DNA of 64,000 nucleotides from Pseudogymnoascus destructans (GCF_001641265.1 NW_020167522.1:1-64000); one strand, 5' to 3'; numbered from the stretch's first letter, positions 29,461-41,773 are shown. A program made the numbers and translations. The notes: generated from the sequence alone by a model not told the origin.

Positions 29461-32307
29461 GTCGACGGGGTAAGATCTGCTCCGATCGCCTCCACGAACG
29501 GACGTGTTGCGCTAGAAACACCGGCTGTTTGCACCTGATGTAACTTGGTCTGGCGTGCGTACGTGTGTGCTGTGTGTGTATGTGCGTGCTGGTTGTTGAT
29601 TGCTAGACAATAACAAAAGCGTCTATTGGACTATTGGGTGGACTGGGTACGGATACGACAGCAACCACGATAGCGCTTAGGCCTTCATTTCTGCCGCCGG
29701 ACCCCGCCAACGCGGGGACAAACACGGAAATCCACTCAACAAACCACTTTACCCACTATACGAATCCAGCAATTGAGCTCCGCCGACTGCATTACGACTG
29801 CATTGATGCTGCTTCACTGCTGCATCACTGTAGCGTCCTGCACCACTCCTGCACCACCTTGCACACACAGGGACGTTGCATCCCTTTCCGTGGTGGTGAC
29901 ACTCAGCTCCCCACCAGCCCACGTTTCGGGTCCCCCGCCGCAGGGCCGCCCCGGCCGCCTCGCGACCTTCTGGTGTGCCCCCCCCCTTCCCCCATCCCCA
30001 AAACGCGTCCCACCAATGGCTGGCCACCGACTCACATTCGCGGGGCTGCACTCGCACCTTAATCGGCGCGCAGAGCTCTGCGCGCTGGCGATTGGCTGCG
30101 CGCACACAGCCATCGCGAGTGCGCTTGCGTTCACATGATTGGCATCGGTCCCAATGATCAGCTTGGGAGCTTCGAGGTGAATTTTGACGTCAGAGCTTGC
30201 TTGTGTGCAGCGCGGGATATGGATTTTAGAGAAGGGAGGCTTTTACGGCATTCAGATTGAGCTTTGTTATGGTTTTCTGCAAGGCTCGAGGGCCTGGGAA
30301 GGGGTCGCCAATTTCGCCGCTTGGTCAAAAGGCGGTCTTGTTTACCACAATATGCGACGCCTAATGAGAAACAGGCGGAAAAGGGCGCTCGGATAGCCAG
30401 CTGTTCCGCGTAAACATGGTCACCAGTGAGGCAATAATAAGAAGATCCAACATTTCGCTTCACTCAACTATACTAATTGGCGACTCAGCCCCTCGAGGCA
30501 CCTCTTGAGACATGCATTGAGACGGGGGGAGAGGTTGCCTAAACAATTTGTGATGAACCTCCCTTGCCGACATGTAGTCCGCCTCGCATCTTGATATTGA
30601 CCACTGATCAGTTCCACCGTTGAATCCCCCATGATGGCGCCGAGTTTTATCAGCTACATCGAGTTTAGATATGCCCCAAGGACTATCCATTGGGATCAAT
30701 TTCTGTAAACGAAATACAGCCGCAGTTAGACCGCCAGGCAATGACCAAGGGACCGGTAAGTGATAGACGATGACAGAGAATCATCCAGATTCCTATAGTG
30801 GCGATATGCTCTAGCGTCCGGAGGAAATGAAAAGAAGAACAACCAGACTGAGCTCGCCACGTTGCAAACTCCTCCTCAACCCCGCCCCAGACTTACATGG
30901 TAGTCATGGCCTACCCCCCAGGCCATGATGAGAGAGGCATTTATCCCGTGTGCTTTACCAAGAGGGATTATCAATCTCGTGTTGGTTGCACATGGAACAG
31001 ACGGAACGAGCACCCTCCCCCCCCGCAAAGTTGACAACACATAATATCAACGGATGCCTATATTTTGTCAATGGTTGGAATATCACAAGGGTAGGTCCGA
31101 GGATTAACGGATTGACATCTTGCAGTGCGCTTGGCCTGCAGCAAAGGTGGTTGCATGAAGGCGGCCGGCCAGGCGGGTGGCCCAAAAGGAGGACAAAAAA
31201 GTTGATTTTTCTTTGCCACCGGAAGATCTCATGACTTTGACTTGAGATGCAATGGGCTACAAAGGAAGTGTCCAATGCTCGTGTTTTGATGCACGAAATC
31301 GGCAGAAAAGCACGTTGCTTCGACGCAGATCCAAGGTCCATAGTAGTCCTTTTAGCGTCATGGAGTGGCGATGCCATAAAACTTGTTTTTCTCAATTGAG
31401 CATAGGATGCTGGATTCCGTTTCTCAGTGTGACCGGTCCAAGACAAGTAAAAGGAGACTATCAAGGCTGAGGCCAGGCCTCGTATGCTTGGCATATATGA
31501 TGATCCATTGTCGTTCGGGTTCCCACCAGTGATCGACAAGATTTGAACGTGGCAGGGTATAAGCGTGTCGAGGCGTCGGACAACAAAGCAATAACGTGAT
31601 TGTATAGCAGATATCACTGCATATGCAACTCAGCAGAGGCAAGGGTGAAGCCTCAAATGCCTCGTCGGCTGAGGTAGACGGAAACAGGGTTGAGCGAGTC
31701 CATCGTAGATCGGTGAAGTGATATCGCCATGCATTGACCAATAGCCGAAATAAAGGGGCCTCGGATGAGAGTCGTCAGCTCAAAAGTCGAGTGGCGGGCA
31801 GGCAGATGTTTGAATCGGTTGGTAAACGAGGAGTTTGTGGAATTGGGCCTCCCGTTGGAGGCCTCACATGGGTATCGAGCGGGTCTTCTCCGGAGATGTG
31901 GTGGCCGCATCATTTGCTAATCTAGCACCTCGACGTGTTGAACAAGGGTAAGACAATTCCGAGAAGTTGTCAGTGGTCGGGGAATCACAAATCAAAACAT
32001 TGTCGTGTTCGCAAAGCCGTGCCAGTATGAACGAGTTTGGGTATAAATACCTGGCTTCTTTGCTCCTCAGAAGCTCTTAATTCTTCAGTCCAGTCTTCAG
32101 TCTTCAATCTTCTCACATCGACTTCGAACAATCTTTCAACCAAACACCAGATATCTCTAAGAGTCTTCAAAGAGTTCAAAGTTCTCCTTTTCGAAACACC
32201 ATCTTGCACTTCAGCCTTAATAGCAACACCAAGTAGGTAGCTGTCCGAACTCCTTACTCCTCCTGCCGCACATATTGACGTTTCAATTGCAGTTCCACCA
32301 TCTCAAA
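29461..32307. other. 2.8-kb non-coding region
   Basis: No open frame here resembles a protein family. The longest (complement 30955-31617, 220 codons) has random-looking composition. One arm of a 70-bp inverted repeat lies at 31709-31784, its partner being at 34934-35009. The right end is probably the 5' leader of the small Cys-rich gene, with a likely leader intron ending in CAATTGCAG at 32292. Confidence 0.5.
31709..31784 (-). repeat. Dispersed ~70-bp repeat, inverted copy A
   Basis: The reverse complement matches 34934-35009 with only a few differences (GACGACTCTCATCCG, then CTATTGGTCAATGCATGGCG). The flanks do not match, so it may be a short mobile-element remnant. Confidence 0.75.
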
Positions 32308-32640
32308 ATGTGCTTCTTCGACCAAACCCTTTACCGCTGCGGCGACTATAAGTGGGGCACCTTCCGCCAGCACTGCGCCAAGGAGTACCGCACCGGTGAG
32401 ACCTGCGGTATGAAGCTCGTCATGAACTGCAACGAGGACCGCTCCAAGAACTGCCGCATCTGCGACAAGATCGCGACCAAATTGAGCCGCCGCCAGAAGG
32501 AGGTCGACCGCATCAAGCGATGGAAGAGCGAGCGGAACCGCAAGGCCTCCATCGAGGCCTCCGAGGATATCATCAGCGACCTGGATCGCGAGATCTATAA
32601 CCTCGAGGAGGAACGATTGGATAGGAGGAACCGCTTGTGA
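32308..32640 (+). CDS. Small Cys-rich charged protein, 110 residues
   Basis: A single coding exon. I choose the ATG at 32308 (MCFFDQTLYRCGDYKWGTF) over one 33 nt upstream, because a leader intron appears to end at 32292. The N-terminal half has seven Cys and one His in pairs (YRCGDYKWG..HCAKEY, TCGMKL, NCRICDK), which could bind metal. The C-terminal half is a highly charged helix (RRQKEVDRIKRWKSERNRK). There is no signal peptide. Codons are strongly C-ending, as in highly expressed fungal genes. I recognise the style of small ascomycete-specific proteins but no function. Confidence 0.75.
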   Translation: MCFFDQTLYRCGDYKWGTFRQHCAKEYRTGETCGMKLVMNCNEDRSKNCRICDKIATKLSRRQKEVDRIKRWKSERNRKASIEASEDIISDLDREIYNLEEERLDRRNRL

Positions 32641-32654
32641 GGAGAATTGTGAGC

Positions 32655-32681
32655 ACCCCCCCCCCCCCCCCCCCCCCCCTG
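32655..32681 (+). repeat. Poly-C homopolymer in the 3' flank
   Basis: An uninterrupted run of more than 20 C bases directly after the small Cys-rich gene. Its length may be unreliable in the assembly. Confidence 0.9.
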
Positions 32682-33249
32682 AGCTGGGATTAGCAGCTAA
32701 CCGAAGACCTAGGGAGAGGGGATGAAAAAAATTACTTTCTGTTTTGTATTGTTCTCGTTTTTTGGTTTTTGAGGCTCCATCACTCGTTTCAGGAATAGTT
32801 GGCGCTGGGAAGGTGAACACAGGCAGATTGGGCGAAACACACACGCGATGCCACGAAAACCGGGTCTGCGGAGGGCTTTTTCCTTGTTGAATAATGAAAT
32901 TAAATAATGAATGACGAATGAAATTACATGAAATTACCACAAACTCTCACCGCTCGATGCTCCCCATAGTGAATAGCCTGGCGAAGAACCGGAGAGAAAG
33001 GAAGAACCATGTGAAAAACCGATAAACTCACAGCGCCTAGAGGGAGGCTCCGCGGGTATGGCTGGGTGGTGAAACAACGGATAGGGTGTGAGGCGCTTGT
33101 TCAGTCTGAACTTGGCTCTTGTCATCCGGAAAGGCCAGGTCTGGTTGGAGGCAGATGTGGCGAGGTAAGGGATACTCATCCAACGTTACACATGAGAGTG
33201 AGGCACGGAAGAAAGATAGGTAGATGGTTGTTTCGGTATCTATAGTAGT

Positions 33250-33340
33250 TACAGTACGGCGCCATAAGTATGAATACAGGTCTGTGCTTTTGTATGGGAG
33301 AAGCACAGACCTGTATGCATACTTATGACGCCGTACTGTA
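33250..33340. repeat. Near-perfect 40-bp stem hairpin
   Basis: Arms at 33250-33289 and 33301-33340 match at 38 of 40 positions around an 11-nt loop (TTGTATGGGAG). There are no coding frames. It could be a folded-back miniature element or a structured transcript region. Confidence 0.9.
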
Positions 33341-33662
33341 TTTACCGGTGTTGTTGATCGATGGATCGATGTTGTGAACGAAAGCGGGGAAATATATGGG
33401 CGCTTATTCTCTTTGTTGTCGTTGGCGACTTTAGGAACGTTGATCGCAACGGTAAGCGAGGCTGAGTTGACGACGAAGGATCAATCCTCCGCCCATCTCC
33501 ATAACCCTGCCATTCCTTTCGCGTCAATACTCCACTTCTAACAGTATCTTTGCTGTCTTTTATATTGCGCGTTTCACGGCTGTTACTCATTGCTCCTTCT
33601 TTTCTGCTCACAGCGATCCTGACCACGACAATTTATTTGAGCCATCCCTTGTTTACGCAGTT

Positions 33663-34549
33663 ATGGCTCTAACGTCTCACCTCCCCCGGATTAAAACCGG
33701 CCTTCATGGCGCCCAGGCCCTCCTCACCTTGGTCGCCCTCTGTATCACGATCGCATACATGGTCGGGCGTTCACGCAATGGCGGTCCCATTCAGTGGTAC
33801 ATTGCATTGGTATGTTTATCTTGATGTTGGATTGCCTCGCATAAACTGACCAAAACAACAGTGCTTTTTGTCCATTCCACCGATGATTTACAACAGCATG
33901 ACACTTGTCTTTGCTCGCTCACGCAGCTGGGGCAACGCATACGTATTTGCCGGACTCGATGTATTATTTGCTATCCTATGGCTCTCAGCATTCGCATCCG
34001 TCGCTGCCTGGAACAACAACGGATACTGCTTCGGCGCATGCAACTTTTCGAAGACCATGGTTGGGTTTGGGTTCTTAATATTGTACGTGTCCTACACTTA
34101 CACTATGGAGCAGGATCTTTTGCTAACTATCGCCATGTAGTGCTCTCTGGGTCCTCACATCTGTCATCTCCGTCTATGGAGCAATCTACTACCGCAACCA
34201 CGGCTCCCTCCCCGGCGCGCGGATACCAAACAACGCCGCAATGATCGACCCCGACCGCGAGGCCTTCTCGACTACGCCACACGACGATGAATACGCCCCC
34301 GTCCATGGCAACGACAAGGACGAGCTAGACCGCCTGGGCCGCTTTGATTCAGAACTCCCAGGCAGCAGCAGCAGCCACCCCTTCGAGCCCGCCAGCTACG
34401 ATAACGCCTTCGCGAGGCCTGGAGCTGACGACGAACACGAATCGCCCTATTCTGGAGGGTATAAGCCCAGTACCGTGGGGCCAGACACGGATACCAGCTA
34501 TGGGGGTGCGGCTGGGGGCAGGGCGCAGTTCCCCAATGCCCCGTACTAA
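33663..34549 (+). CDS. MARVEL-like four-span membrane protein
   Basis: Three exons, 33663-33809, 33862-34082 and 34141-34549, give 258 residues. Four hydrophobic spans are evident: ALLTLVALCITIAYMVG, the segment around IALCFLSIPPMIYNS, VFAGLDVLFAILWLSAFASV, and GFGFLILYV/ALWVLTSVISVYG built across the second intron. NNNGYCFGACNFSKT between spans three and four places two Cys in a loop, as in fungal MARVEL-domain proteins. The C-terminal 110 residues are cytosolic, polar and Gly/Ser-rich. The likely site is the plasma membrane; no specific function is claimed. Confidence 0.8.
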
Positions 34550-35145
34550 ACGGGTTAGCGGCATATATCATGACTATTTTTAGAACAACGTGTTAGCGTT
34601 TTGTGTTTTGCTTATATGATATCCAGCTGCTAGGACTACCCTCGCAGTTTTCTCTACGTCATGTTGCGAGATTTATGTACATATATGATGTTTATATACT
34701 TTTCTATTTCAACTTGATCTTCTCAATAAATAGCTATTGACACGGTGTAAGAGTAGCGACATGTCATCTCCAAAAGTGACTGGCCCATAATTGTTGTAAG
34801 CCAGGAATCTGTCATGCTGACATAATCCAACATCAATAGCACGCCTCATTATGGAAATCAATTAAGCACATATTGAAATTGTTGTATCTGGGCCGATAAT
34901 AAATAGTTGGTGCTGTCTAGCTATGCCTGGAGTTTATCTGACGACTCTCATCCGTGGCCCCTTTATTTCGCCTATTGGTCAATGCATGGCGATATCACTT
35001 CACCAATAGCAAAATTATCTTTTCCCGCATATGCGACGAACCGTACGTATATGTGGGGGTATCATGAAAGCATATAAACTCCCTGCGCCGATGCTTTACT
35101 GTTTTGTACAAGTTGAAACGAAATCCCCCAAGTGTAGGACATAGC
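34550..35145. other. Spacer with second copy of the ~70-bp repeat
   Basis: 3' flanks of the two convergent neighbouring genes. Only the repeat at 34934-35009 stands out. Confidence 0.55.
34934..35009 (+). repeat. Dispersed ~70-bp repeat, copy B
   Basis: Inverted relative to 31709-31784, about 3.2 kb apart. The arms enclose the small Cys-rich and MARVEL-like genes. Confidence 0.75.
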
Positions 35146-35761
35146 CTATTTTGCCCCGCGCTCCATATCCGCGAACCCTCCTAGTAACGGCCCTACGTCA
35201 GGTTTGGTAATTCCTGGGCTCTTTCCGGAGATCTCGTCGTCTTCATCGTCGGATAGCCAGTCGGCGTCTTGCTTGCCGTCGGCTGTTGGGGGTCTGGATG
35301 TGTCCACGTAGGGCTCATCCATGGGTGGCTTTCCGGGGAGGTCTTTGTAAGTGACGAATCTCGCTGGTTGGGAGGCATAGGTTGTGGCTGCTGGCCGTTG
35401 CTGGCTCTGAGGAGCCATCGCGAAGATGTCGACAAGGTGACTGAGATTTCGTTAGTACAGCGTAACTAGTGATTGGAATCTGGATAAGGAAGGATATACT
35501 TGGAAGTCTCCGCTACAATCTTCTGCAGAGCCTCACTTTCGCGTTGCACATCCAGTGGATCGGCCTGCGTTGTAACCACGTTTTGATCGGTAAAGCTTCC
35601 ATAGTTGTTTGCCAGAGGATCGTCAAAGATCAATCTTGACGTATCATCCTAGAGCACCAGTACAATTAGTCTTTGCTTTCACTCAAACGGGTTGTGAGGC
35701 CTGTAACACATACCTCTTCAGAACCATGGTCGCGACCCAGACAGGACGAACATATCCCCAT
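35146..35761 (-). CDS. LAMTOR1/Ego1-like lipid-anchored TORC1 scaffold
   Basis: Three exons, 35761-35714, 35648-35500 and 35440-35146, give 163 residues. The first exon encodes MGICSSCLGRDHGSEE: Gly2 for myristoylation and two Cys for palmitoylation, the anchor used by LAMTOR1 and yeast Meh1/Ego1. The central helix QRESEALQKIVAETSNHLVD (about residues 45-65) matches the LAMTOR1 core. The C-terminal half is polar and acidic (DADWLSDDEDDE). In yeast and animals this protein tethers the Rag GTPase complex to the vacuole/lysosome for amino-acid signalling to TORC1. The full gene appears only after splicing, since the anchor lies in exon 1. The family call is from the anchor plus helix; sequence similarity across fungi is weak. 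Confidence 0.8.
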
Positions 35762-37109
35762 TGTGGCCTAAATCAGGGACTTCAATGAACGGTACTATAG
35801 ACAGTGCATGAACTCGCTAGAAGAAGACCTCGCTCAGTGAGGTGTTGCAAAGAATATGAGCCGACAGGGCATAGGGCTGAAACGGTATTCGAGATGTTGA
35901 TAGACTGAAGTTGTCTGGGGGGGTTGGGGCGGGCGGTGAAGGAATTCTGCCGCCGCGGTCACTGACAGAAGATGAAGAAATATTTTATGAAGCGTCGACT
36001 TACAGATTTCTAGGACCTGCTATCAAGCATTTCTTTAATAAATAGCAAAACGTTATAGGCACTTCAGTAGATATTGCAGCAAACATTGCGTGTTGGAAGG
36101 TTTGTAATGCACAACTGTACGACTTTGGAGCTTTCCTTCACTATCAAACTTCTACTCATCCATAATCTGAGCTTCCGCATGGGGGCAGCTCAGTGATAAA
36201 TAACCGGCCGGCCGGAGCCGCCGATATACAATAGCAGCAAGCTTGGCTTAGGGATCAACATATCGGCAACAAACGGACACCGAAGAACAGCATCGCGCCG
36301 CAAACATTCGCCGTGTTCCAACCAACCAAGCGACCAGCATTGAGTACGAGAGATCACCAGGGACGGCGTGGTGCCATTATGGCCTGTCCGCCGGCGTGGC
36401 ATTGTTCGGCTGTTGTGATTACGTGATGTGGATAACCTTTAAACGGGTTCGATCTGCAGTTTATGCAGCAATACGAGGTTTCCCCATCACAAGAGTCCGA
36501 GGCTAAATGACATGGTATTCTTTGCTTGTGTCGTCATTGCTTGTGTCATTATGGGAATGTTAATACAGGTGTAAAATAGGTTCTATTAATGGAAATAGTG
36601 ATTAGAAATTGGAGCCGGAAGCTGTGGCGAAAGAATCTCAGACTATGGAACACAATGAAAAATCGTTCATCATACCGGAGTATCAGTATAGAACAATCAG
36701 TACAATACAATGCAGCCTAGCTACGCGACGTGCGGGAGGCTTGTTTAACGTATCAGCCATTTGCTCATCCAGGGTTCCATGCTCCGCGATCAAGGCTGAA
36801 AGAGGCTGTTCAGTGATGATCACAAACAACCTGACCCTGGAACATAGCCAATCTATGCATAAACATCCCATCCCATAACCTATCCCTGATATACGGCACT
36901 CGTACCTGTTTCCTTAATTTCAAGCGGCCCAATCCAGGTCTCCTGTTCCACACGGCGGTCCAGTAGCCTGGCATCTCCATTTCCCCACGTCGCATTGGAC
37001 CCGCCCTCTGAGGCATCGTCACTGTGGGCCTGGTGAACAAGATATATAAATCCTGTCCAGCGCCCTCATCTGCCTCTTCTCTCTCCTCATCTTCCCAAGC
37101 TGATACAAG
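35762..37109. other. Non-coding region upstream of LAMTOR1-like and secreted-protein genes
   Basis: 1.35 kb with only short frames. It includes the promoter of the leftward LAMTOR1-like gene and the promoter of the rightward secreted protein. No repeat or RNA gene seen. Confidence 0.5.
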
Positions 37110-37829
37110 ATGCGTTTCTCCACCTCTGCCGCCGTCGTCGGCGCCGTCCTCTCGTCGCAAGTCTCTGCACAGGACCCAATCAGCGCCTTCACCCTCAAGG
37201 CATGGAACCCATCCTCCACCCTCCAAGGCGAAGACGTCAACGCCGCAGGCTTCGGATTCTACCTCGGTCTCGAGGGCCCGGCCACGTACTGCCCAACCAT
37301 CCCAGAGCTCTCTTGCCCTGCCGGAAACGAGACAGTAGTGTATAAGGGAGGGATGTCCCTATCGTAATGACGGCCGCATTCTCAGCGTAGAAACGGAGAC
37401 TGATTAGTTTGATAGCGTCGTTGTCCCAGGTGGCCAGCAGACTTTCGTCGAGGCCTCGGGGGCTATTAGTTACACCCAGGCTCACTCCGCCTCCGTCCCG
37501 GCTGGAGCTTATATCGGTGGCTTCACCTCATACACCACCCTTGATGGCAATGGAGTCAACCAGACCATTGTCAGCTGGGAGACTCCTGAGCACCCAACCT
37601 TTGGTATGTAGCGTCCAGTGCATATCACTACTTCTTTGTGACGAAGAACTAACATGTCCCAGCTGGTCTTGTTGCTTGCCCCAAGGTCTCGGAATACGTC
37701 GATGCCACGGCCACTCACCGCATCTACGGACGCACTCCTGGGTTCAACCAGACTGACTGCGTTGAGTTGAAGGGCCTCATTGCTGTTGCGCAGCCAAACA
37801 ACGATCCTGGCGCTTGGCAGTACACTTAA
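37110..37829 (+). CDS. Secreted fungal protein, possible IgE-binding-protein-like
   Basis: Three exons, 37110-37363, 37416-37603 and 37663-37829, give 202 residues. The first 20 residues (MRFSTSAAVVGAVLSSQVSA) are a signal peptide with an AXA-type cleavage site. The mature part has three Cys (YCPTIPELSC, VACPK) plus one near the end (TDCVEL) and N-glycosylation sites. Repeated ascomycete-type motifs include PGGQQTFVEASGAISYTQAH and GLVACPKV. The acceptor of intron 1 is chosen at GATAG so that the frame joins MSL to SVVVPGGQQ. Similar small secreted proteins are often labelled IgE-binding proteins in Aspergillus; I hold that label loosely. An extracellular surface role is likely. Confidence 0.75.
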
Positions 37830-38391
37830 ATGTCTCTGTTGGCTGATCAGTCAGGTATCTGATATGCATACTAAGAGGCATGGGATGAGAATGAAGTTGA
37901 CGAACGAATTAAACGGCGGTGTTGGTTTGATCTGATGGTAGATTTATCGATCAATGTTATGTTTGATATTGCTTAAAAATGTAATATTAATTTTAACTCA
38001 TGTATGACCATTGTCTCGTTCTTGATTTTATATACTGTATGCAACCCCGCCCGCTCATTGGCTCAGACAGCTTAATCCGGTCAGCCCCTCATCAACGTCT
38101 CATGAGATAGCTCGTCGTCGTCTCATCAACATTTTCTGTATAATACCATCACTTGATATGGTAACACTTGGGATTTACATAAATGAAATGCCAATATATC
38201 CCCCCGTTTACACCACCGACTCCACTTCACAACCTCTTGCTTGATTCTGATATCGTACCTGCCATCATTGAACCCGGCATCCTCAAAGACGTCGTTTGAT
38301 AAAGTAACCTCGCCATTTGAATATTATCTCCAAAGGAATTTTCAGTGATCAAATCAACTCAAGGAAAGGAGATTAGTCTAAAATATTCACG
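37830..38391. other. Spacer upstream of the beta-galactosidase gene
   Basis: No gene. It contains the 3' flank of the secreted protein and the promoter of the GH2 gene. Confidence 0.55.
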
Positions 38392-41300
38392 ATGTCTTCC
38401 CTGGAAACCGTAGTGGTTCCAGAGGCCTCCCAAGATACCAACGGCCTCGGAGAAGAACACAGTCACCCTCCCACCACCAAACCAGACTGGTCCAACCTCA
38501 GCGTCCTCCACAAGGACACCCTCCCACCCCGCGGCACCTTCCACATCTACCCCACCGAAAGCGCCGCCCTAACCCGCGACGTCACCAAATCCCGCACCCT
38601 CTCGCTCTCCGGCACGTGGAAATTCCACCTAACGCCCTCACCCTTCTCACCCGGCGCTGAGGAATTCCACGCCTCCGATTTCAACACCTCAGAATGGTCC
38701 GACATTGCCGTTCCCGGGATGTGGCAACTTCAAGGTCACGGGAAGGGACCGCAGTACACTAACTTGAACTATCCGTGGCCGGTTGACCCGCCGAATGTGC
38801 CGTTTGATGAGAATGAGACGGGGCATTATGTGAGGGATTTTGAGGTCCCGAAGAGTTGGGTGGAGGGGGGGGAGCAGGTGAGAGTTAGGTTTGAGGGCGT
38901 GGATTCCGGGTTTCATGTTTGGGTTAATGGGAGAGAGGTGGGGTATAGTCAGGGGGCGAGGAATCCGAGTGAGTGGGATGTCACAGAGCTTCTCAAAGAG
39001 GGAAAGAATAGGATTGCGGTGCGGGTTTATCAGAGATGTGATGGGTCGTATCTTGAGGATCAGGTAGGTGTTGGAGTGGGGGTTTTGTGGAAATATGCTG
39101 ACAAGGTTGTGTAGGACCAATGGTGGTTGAGTGGCATCTTTAGAGATGTGAATCTCTTCGCGTTTCCCAAGGTTCATGTTAAGGACTTCAAGGTTGAAAC
39201 TGTCCTGAAGAATAATTACCAGGACGCGCTTTTATTCCTCCGAGTCGAGCTCAGCGAGCCGGCTACGATAAAAGTCAAGCTCCTTGATGACGACTCGAAA
39301 TCTCTTAAAACAGTAGAGCAGACTTCACCACTCTCCACAGTCTTCTTCGAGATCCCCATGGAGAAGCTGCACCTCTGGACAGCCGAGACCCCCTACCTGT
39401 ATAAACTGGTCATCTCAGTCGGCGAGAAACAATGGATATCCCAGCGCGTCGGTTTCCGACAAGTAGAAATCAAAGACGGTCTTCTCAAAGTCAACGGCAT
39501 CCGCATCGTCATCCGCGGTGTCAACAGACACGAGCACCACCCCGACCACGGCCGAGCCGTCCCCTACGATTTCCTCCGCAAAGACCTCCTACTAATGAAA
39601 ACCCACAACATCAACGCCATCCGAACATCCCACTACATCAATGACCCCCGTCTCTACGACATAGCCGACGAACTCGGCCTCTGGATCCTCGACGAGGCTG
39701 ACCTCGAATGCCACGGTATGGGCGAGCTGGGCACTGATTTCGCGTCCTGGACGAGCGATAACCCCGAGTGGAAAGAAGCGTATGTTGACCGCGCGAGGCA
39801 GATGGTGATGCGTGATAAGAATCACCCGAGCATCATCATCTGGTCTCTCGGCAACGAATCCGCGTATGGGAGGAACCACAAGTCGATGTACGAATTCATC
39901 AAGTCGTATGATAAGACGAGGCCGGTGCATTATGAGGCAGATTTCAATGCTGAGAGCGCGGATGTGTTTAGCAGGATGTATCACAGTGTGGAGCAGATAA
40001 TTGAGTTTGTGACGACGAATAAGGCGGCGAAACCGATGGTGTTGTGTGAGTATGTGCATGCGATGGGGAATGGACCGGGGGGGATTAAGGAGTATGCGGA
40101 TGCATTTTATAAGTATCCTCGTTTGCAAGGTGGTTTCGTATGGGAATGGGCAAACCACGTAAGTCAGCCCACCTCCGACTAATATATTCCGCTTTGAACG
40201 CACGACTGACGTGCCCAGGGCCTCCGCACCAAAACCGCAGACGGCGAGGAATACTACGGCTACGGCGGCGACTTCGGCGACCTCCCCAATGACGGCCACT
40301 TCGTCCTCGACGGCCTCGTCTTCTCCGACCACACCCCCACCCCCGGCCTAACGGAGTACAAGAAGGCCATCGAGCCCGTGCAAGTCCTCTCCGAAGGCAG
40401 CACACCCCAGAAAATCAAAATCATCAACCGCTACGACTTCGCCACCCTCGATCATTTGAAGTGTGAGTACTCCATCGTCGGCGACGGGGTGGCGACGTCG
40501 AAGAAGAGGGAGGTGGAAATACCCAGGGGTGTTAAACCGGGTGCGACTGCGAAATTAGATATTAAACCCCTTGATTTGACGGGGATACACACAGAGTCAT
40601 ACGTCGAACTCACCTTCACCCTCGCCAAAGCTACCAACTGGGCTCCAGCAGGTTTCGAGCTCGCTTTCGGACAAATCCAGATCCACGCCCCCTCCCCCCT
40701 CCCCCCTCTCTCCCTCTCATCCCTCACCCTCTCCCCCAGCCCTCCTTGCCCAACAATAACCACCCTCTCCCCCTCCCTCCTCCAAATCACAACCCAAACA
40801 ACAACATACACCTTCTCCCCCCCCCTCTGCGCCCTCCTCAGCCTCACCCACCACCCCCACCCCCCCATCCTCACTGCACCCCTAACACCCATCTTCTACC
40901 GCGCACCAACCGACAACGACCTCCCCCCCTCTCACGACTGGCACTCCTCCTTCCTCCACCTCGCGCGCCCGCATCCACTCTCCTTCACCACCTCCACTTC
41001 CGCCACCACCAACACCGCCACAATCACCACCATAACCCGTTTCGCCCCCCCCGTTCTAGCGTGGTCCATCCTCCTCACAACAATCTACACATTCACACCA
41101 ACACACCTCCACATCCTACTCTGCGGCCACCCCTCCGGTCCCAAGCTCCCCGAGACTCTCCCCCGGATAGGGCTGGAGATGGCTCTCGCACCGCAGTTTA
41201 ATGTAGCAAAATGGTGGGGAAGGGGACCCGGGGAGGGGTACGCGGATACGAAGATGGCGCAACGATACGGAAACTGGGAAGCTGGGGAGGAGGAGTTGTG

Positions 41301-41658
41301 GACGGGGTATGAGTGGCCGCAGGAGGGAGGGGGGAGGACGGATGTTAGGTGGGTTGAATTTTTCTCCTCCTCCTCCTCCTCGTCCGACGACGACGACGGG
41401 GAGGGGAAGGGAGATACCCTTAAAGCAACATTCGGCGCGCAAAACGGCTGCGGCTTCACGGCGAACTGTTTCTCAACCGCGGATTTGGAGGAGTGTACGC
41501 ATGACTACCAGCTCCAGAAACGGAAGAGGGAGTGGGGGTGGGTGGTGAGGTTGGATTGGAGACAGCATGGGATTGGGAGTGGGAGTTGTGGGCCGGGGCC
41601 GGCGGAGCAGTATATGTTGCGGACAGGGGATTTTGAGTTTGAGATCGTGCTGGAGTAG
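38392..41658 (+). CDS. GH2 beta-galactosidase (LacZ type)
   Basis: Three exons, 38392-39063, 39115-40158 and 40219-41658, give 1051 residues, near the size of bacterial LacZ. The sugar-binding domain includes VPGMWQLQGHGKGPQYTN. The immunoglobulin-like domain joins the TIM barrel at NGIRIVIRGVNRHEH. The acid/base Glu is in LGNESAYG (about residue 472) and the nucleophile Glu in VLCEYVHAMGNGPGG (about residue 536), as in LacZ. The C-terminal beta-sandwich has YRAPTDND and WWGRGPGEGYADTK. There is no signal peptide, so the enzyme is probably cytosolic and hydrolyses beta-galactosides such as lactose. The coding sequence switches between C-rich and G-rich halves, and a Ser/Asp-rich insert (FSSSSSSSDDDDGEG) sits near the end. 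Confidence 0.95.
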
Positions 41659-41773
41659 GTAGTTATTCTTATCGGGTTAGTTCACGGAGCCGCATTTTCA
41701 CATCTTAACGGTTCATATGGCAAAAGTTATAATAGATAAATCCCATCTATCCATGAAGCACCCAGCTAAACTC

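Noticed and set aside
30955..31617. 220-codon open frame on the minus strand
   Set aside because: Composition is random-looking with no domain, it spans a gene-free region, and no splice or codon-bias support is seen.
32254..32940. 228-codon minus-strand frame over the small Cys-rich gene and poly-C run
   Set aside because: It is the antisense of a well-supported gene, and its poly-Gly stretch comes from the homopolymer.
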